A DNA stretch of 8,478 nucleotides from Spirochaetia bacterium UBA5368. GTDB taxonomy: Bacteria > Spirochaetota > UBA4802 > UBA5368. Positions 6,599-8,478 of this stretch are shown piece by piece; positions within the stretch are counted from its first letter, which is position 1, and the number at the start of each line of letters is the position of its first letter. Under the pieces are notes generated by a model that ran no database searches, had not been told where the DNA came from, and saw only the letters and a program-made list of their open reading frames with translations. The position numbers and the translations under genes were made by a program. The stretch is taken from NCBI GenBank assembly GCA_002407865.1, contig DHPI01000086.1, forward strand, positions 1,173 through 9,650, in the 5' to 3' direction.

Positions 6599-7273
6599 GT
6601 GATAGAGCTTCAGGCGCTTGTCGATTTTTTCCAGTATTACGGCTACGCGGCCGTTTTCGGGATGCTGCTTCTGTGCGGTTTCGGTCTGCCCGTGCCCGAG
6701 GATATCTCCCTGGTTTCGGGCGGCATTATATCGGGGCTTGGCTATGCAAACGTTCACGTCATGGTGGCCGTGTCGCTCGCCGGCGTTCTTATCGGCGATT
6801 CCGTTATGTACAATCTTGGCCGCCTGTTCGGCGAAAGGGTGCTTAACCATCGCCTGATCATACGATTTCTCACGCCCGATCGGTATGAGTATGTAATGCG
6901 AAGATTGGAAAATCACGGCAAATGGGTGCTCTTTGCAGCGCGGTTTATGCCGGGCCTGCGCGCTCCGATATTCGTCACTACCGGAATCACGCGTTTTGTG
7001 TCCTATCCGTGGTTCATCCTGATCGATGGGATCGCGGCTATGATAAGCGTGCCGCTGTGGGTTTACATGGGTTTTTACGGCGCGAACAATCGCGAATGGC
7101 TGATGCGATGGATTTCCCGCTCTCAATACGGCATCTGGGTAGTGGTGGCGCTTGCGGCTCTCATTGTGGTTATCGTCATGTTGCTCAAGAAACGGATGCA
7201 GGAAAAGGAAATGCGTTTCGCTGCCGAGCTCCATCGAATAGGGGAAGATGCCGGCGCCTGTGAGCGGCAGTAA
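6599..7273 (+). CDS. DedA-family membrane protein
   Basis: A 224-residue DedA/SNARE-associated-type inner-membrane protein. Characterised relatives recycle undecaprenyl phosphate (UptA) or support membrane homeostasis and proton-motive-force-dependent drug resistance (E. coli YqjA, YghB). Visible family features are GFGLPVPEDISLVSGG (27-42) with acidic E34/D35, GDSVMYNLGRLFG (66-78) with D67, and the signature FAARFMPGLRAP (112-123) with arginines R115 and R121. Hydrophobic segments follow at about 138-158 and 178-196, then a charged, lysine- and glutamate-rich tail (197-224). The start is GTG at 6599: an in-frame TGA at 6584 leaves no earlier normal start, and GGGG lies 5-6 bases upstream. 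It begins 153 bases after the DUF819 gene, with paired hairpins between. It converges on the nitroreductase gene with 62 bases between the stops and no visible terminator. Which lipid or ion it handles cannot be read from the sequence. Confidence 0.93.
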   Translation: MIELQALVDFFQYYGYAAVFGMLLLCGFGLPVPEDISLVSGGIISGLGYANVHVMVAVSLAGVLIGDSVMYNLGRLFGERVLNHRLIIRFLTPDRYEYVMRRLENHGKWVLFAARFMPGLRAPIFVTTGITRFVSYPWFILIDGIAAMISVPLWVYMGFYGANNREWLMRWISRSQYGIWVVVALAALIVVIVMLLKKRMQEKEMRFAAELHRIGEDAGACERQ

Positions 7274-7335
7274 GCCGCAGGAGCTGACAAGGGAATACGT
7301 TTAATCGCAACGGACAGGCTTGCCAGGGAAAAGTT

Positions 7336-7845
7336 CTACCAGCCGTTGTAATGCAGACGCTCCCTGTTGAACCGGTCCGCCGGGGGTTTTTGCTCGGCCG
7401 GATGGCCGACCGGCACAAGTGAAAGGGGTATTACGCTTTCTGGTAGATTGAAGAGCTTTTTTAGCCCCTGTACGCGGTCTTCCCGGGGATATACGCCGAG
7501 CCATACGGCTCCCAGCCCGAGCGCCTGGACCGCAATGAGCAGATTTTCCGTCGCGGCGGCGCAATCCTGCACCCAGTATCCTTTATGCGATTCAAGGGCC
7601 GTGTCGGCGCATATCAGTATGGCGACGGGCGCTTCGCGCACCATGGATGAGTGCGGGTGATATGTCGGTATCTGATCGAGCAGAGAGCGTTCCCGTATAA
7701 CGATAAAATGCCAGGGCTGCTGGTTGCCCGCCGAAGGCGCGCTCATTGCCGCCCGTAGAATTTCTTCTATCACGCTGTCGGGTACCGGCTCGGCGGTGTA
7801 TTTACGTATGCTTCTTCTCGAAAGAATTGCGTTCATAGCTTCCAT
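7336..7845 (-). CDS. Nitroreductase-family FMN oxidoreductase
   Basis: A cytoplasmic 169-residue member of the nitroreductase family, normally an FMN-binding homodimer that reduces nitro compounds or quinones with NAD(P)H. The N-terminal flavin-phosphate motif RRSIRKY (10-16) is intact. It is followed by MSAPSAGNQQPWHF (34-47), WVQDCAAATENLL (91-103) lining the dimer interface, GLGAVWLGVYP (110-120), and the conserved C-terminal PPADRF (155-160) and HYNGW. The frame extends upstream to an ATG at 7887, but the ATG at 7845 is preceded by GGAGG with a 7-base gap and starts at the normal family N-terminus, so I chose it. It is transcribed towards the DedA gene as a single gene. The physiological substrate is unknown; the short form is common in anaerobes. 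Confidence 0.93.
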   Translation of the reverse strand: MEAMNAILSRRSIRKYTAEPVPDSVIEEILRAAMSAPSAGNQQPWHFIVIRERSLLDQIPTYHPHSSMVREAPVAILICADTALESHKGYWVQDCAAATENLLIAVQALGLGAVWLGVYPREDRVQGLKKLFNLPESVIPLSLVPVGHPAEQKPPADRFNRERLHYNGW

Positions 7846-8143
7846 GCTATATCCTCCGTTTGATGTAATGTCTTCTATTCCGCGCACTCTATTGAATAAA
7901 CTTGGCAGCGGCTATCCGGGGATGCGGGATGTGTGCATCACATGTGTGCAAAAAATTCAGGAACACTTCCAAATACCATGTATAATCGTTTTATCGATAC
8001 CACCGTGCAATCATTTTTCGCGGCTGCGTCGAATAATAGCACCTGTAAAAACTGCTGTACAGTGTGAGATATACCGATTAGGTAAATAAAGGCTGCCATG
8101 CTGTTTCGAACTGGCGGCGGTATGCCGAATTGTGAAAAAGGGT
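7846..8143. other. Intergenic region between the nitroreductase gene and the right-edge gene
   Basis: A spacer of about 300 bases between divergent genes. It contains the tandem repeat at 7929-7950, a perfect TATAAT on the plus strand (7981-7986) without a good -35, and a small CTGTACAG palindrome near 8055. It should contain the promoters of both flanking genes. I see no coding frame with a credible start and composition. Confidence 0.5.
7929..7950. repeat. Tandem direct repeat ATGTGTGCA, possible operator
   Basis: ATGTGTGCA occurs at 7929-7937 and again at 7942-7950, 13 bases apart. It lies about 85-105 bases upstream of the nitroreductase start codon on its promoter side. The segment between also reads as GATG-N4-CATC. 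Two copies of a 9-mer so close together suggest a transcription-factor site, but no regulator gene is adjacent. Confidence 0.35.
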
Positions 8144-8478
8144 ATGATGCGGCTGAATCTGCTGAAGAAAAACATCAGGCTCGTTATGTTGCTGGCGGCG
8201 ATAGCCCTGTGCGCCGTTGCATACGAAAGGGGATTCGTATCGCCGAAGTACGTTCGTGCGTTCCATACGAAATGCGTGAGGGTACAGTCTTTGCTGATGG
8301 ATGCGTACGGATCGTCGGCGCGCCGCTTCAGTGACAGTATTGCCGACAGGCTGAGGCACGGCAGGCGCGCGGGGAAGCAGCCGCGCGGCAAATCGTACCA
8401 GCCGGAGCGTCAGGTTTCGGAACAAAACCGCCCGGCGGCATATGAGGTCATCACGCCGGATATGCTCTATTGTCCTGA
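8144..8478 (+). CDS. Unrecognised protein with N-terminal hydrophobic segment, 3' end cut by window
   Basis: An open frame from ATG 8144 to the window edge gives at least 111 residues with no stop, so the gene continues beyond it. The start is MM-RLNLLKKN, then a hydrophobic run at about 11-26 (IRLVMLLAAIALCAVA) after a basic stretch. This suggests a signal peptide or single membrane anchor. Residues 57-90 are rich in R, K, S and Q with little hydrophobicity (GRRAGKQPRGK at 73-83), which looks like a flexible basic linker. A more ordered stretch, AAYEVITPDMLYC (98-110), begins near the edge. The second ATG (8147) is equally possible and sits better behind the GGG at 8140-8142; GTG 8132 is a third option. 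I do not recognise the family. An overlapping frame at 8098-8334 is weaker. Confidence 0.55.
   Translation, partial: MMRLNLLKKNIRLVMLLAAIALCAVAYERGFVSPKYVRAFHTKCVRVQSLLMDAYGSSARRFSDSIADRLRHGRRAGKQPRGKSYQPERQVSEQNRPAAYEVITPDMLYCP

Noticed and set aside
6551..7234. 227-residue minus-strand open frame opposite the DedA gene
   Set aside because: Antisense to an intact DedA gene with its signature motif; the protein is histidine- and charge-rich in the way shadow frames are.
7846..7887. N-terminal extension of the nitroreductase from ATG 7887
   Set aside because: The strong GGAGG site lies within this extension and is placed correctly for ATG 7845, which matches the normal family start.
8011..8425. 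Two minus-strand open frames at the right end
   Set aside because: Neither has a credible ribosome site or motif; the plus-strand frame open from 8090 to the edge has a better start and more gene-like content.

Overview
The window carries five complete protein genes and the start of a sixth. No RNA gene, insertion sequence, prophage gene or CRISPR array is visible. The genes read as ordinary bacterial housekeeping and transport functions: a membrane pyrophosphatase, two carboxylate/peptide-type permeases, a DedA membrane protein and an FMN nitroreductase. Several genes have clear Shine-Dalgarno sites, coding regions are moderately GC-rich, and the spacer between the first two genes is AT-rich. 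This suits a Gram-negative-type, probably anaerobic or facultative bacterium, such as one from a spirochaete, Chlorobi or related lineage. That placement is inference; nothing in the window fixes the phylum.

Layout. (1) 50-2539, minus strand: hppA, an 807-residue H+-pumping membrane pyrophosphatase with a signal-peptide-like N-terminus and a strong intrinsic terminator behind it. Its motifs match the evolutionarily divergent, Na+-regulated, K+-independent H+-PPase subfamily better than canonical forms. (2) 2540-3197: a 658-base divergent spacer, AT-rich in its right part. It holds a very good candidate sigma-54 (-24/-12) promoter facing right. (3) 3198-5147, plus strand: a CstA-family transporter. 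(4) 5148-5293: a spacer with a GC-rich hairpin and a perfect 11-bp inverted repeat that overlaps a plausible promoter. (5) 5294-6445: a DUF819-family multi-spanning membrane protein. (6) 6599-7273: a DedA-family protein with a GTG start. (7) 7336-7845, minus strand: a nitroreductase, convergent with the DedA gene. (8) 7846-8143: a spacer with a tandem 9-mer repeat. (9) 8144-8478: the 5' part of an unrecognised gene running off the right edge, with an N-terminal hydrophobic segment and a very basic middle.

How the parts may fit together. The pyrophosphatase turns the free energy of biosynthetic PPi into proton-motive force. CstA, DUF819 and DedA are all polytopic membrane proteins, and at least CstA and DedA family members are reported to depend on ion or proton gradients. 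The cstA and DUF819 genes are co-directional but appear to have separate promoters, so they are neighbours and not a tight operon. The most unusual signals are regulatory: the sigma-54 promoter on cstA and the palindrome before the DUF819 gene. I see no convincing evidence of an entirely new multi-gene system.
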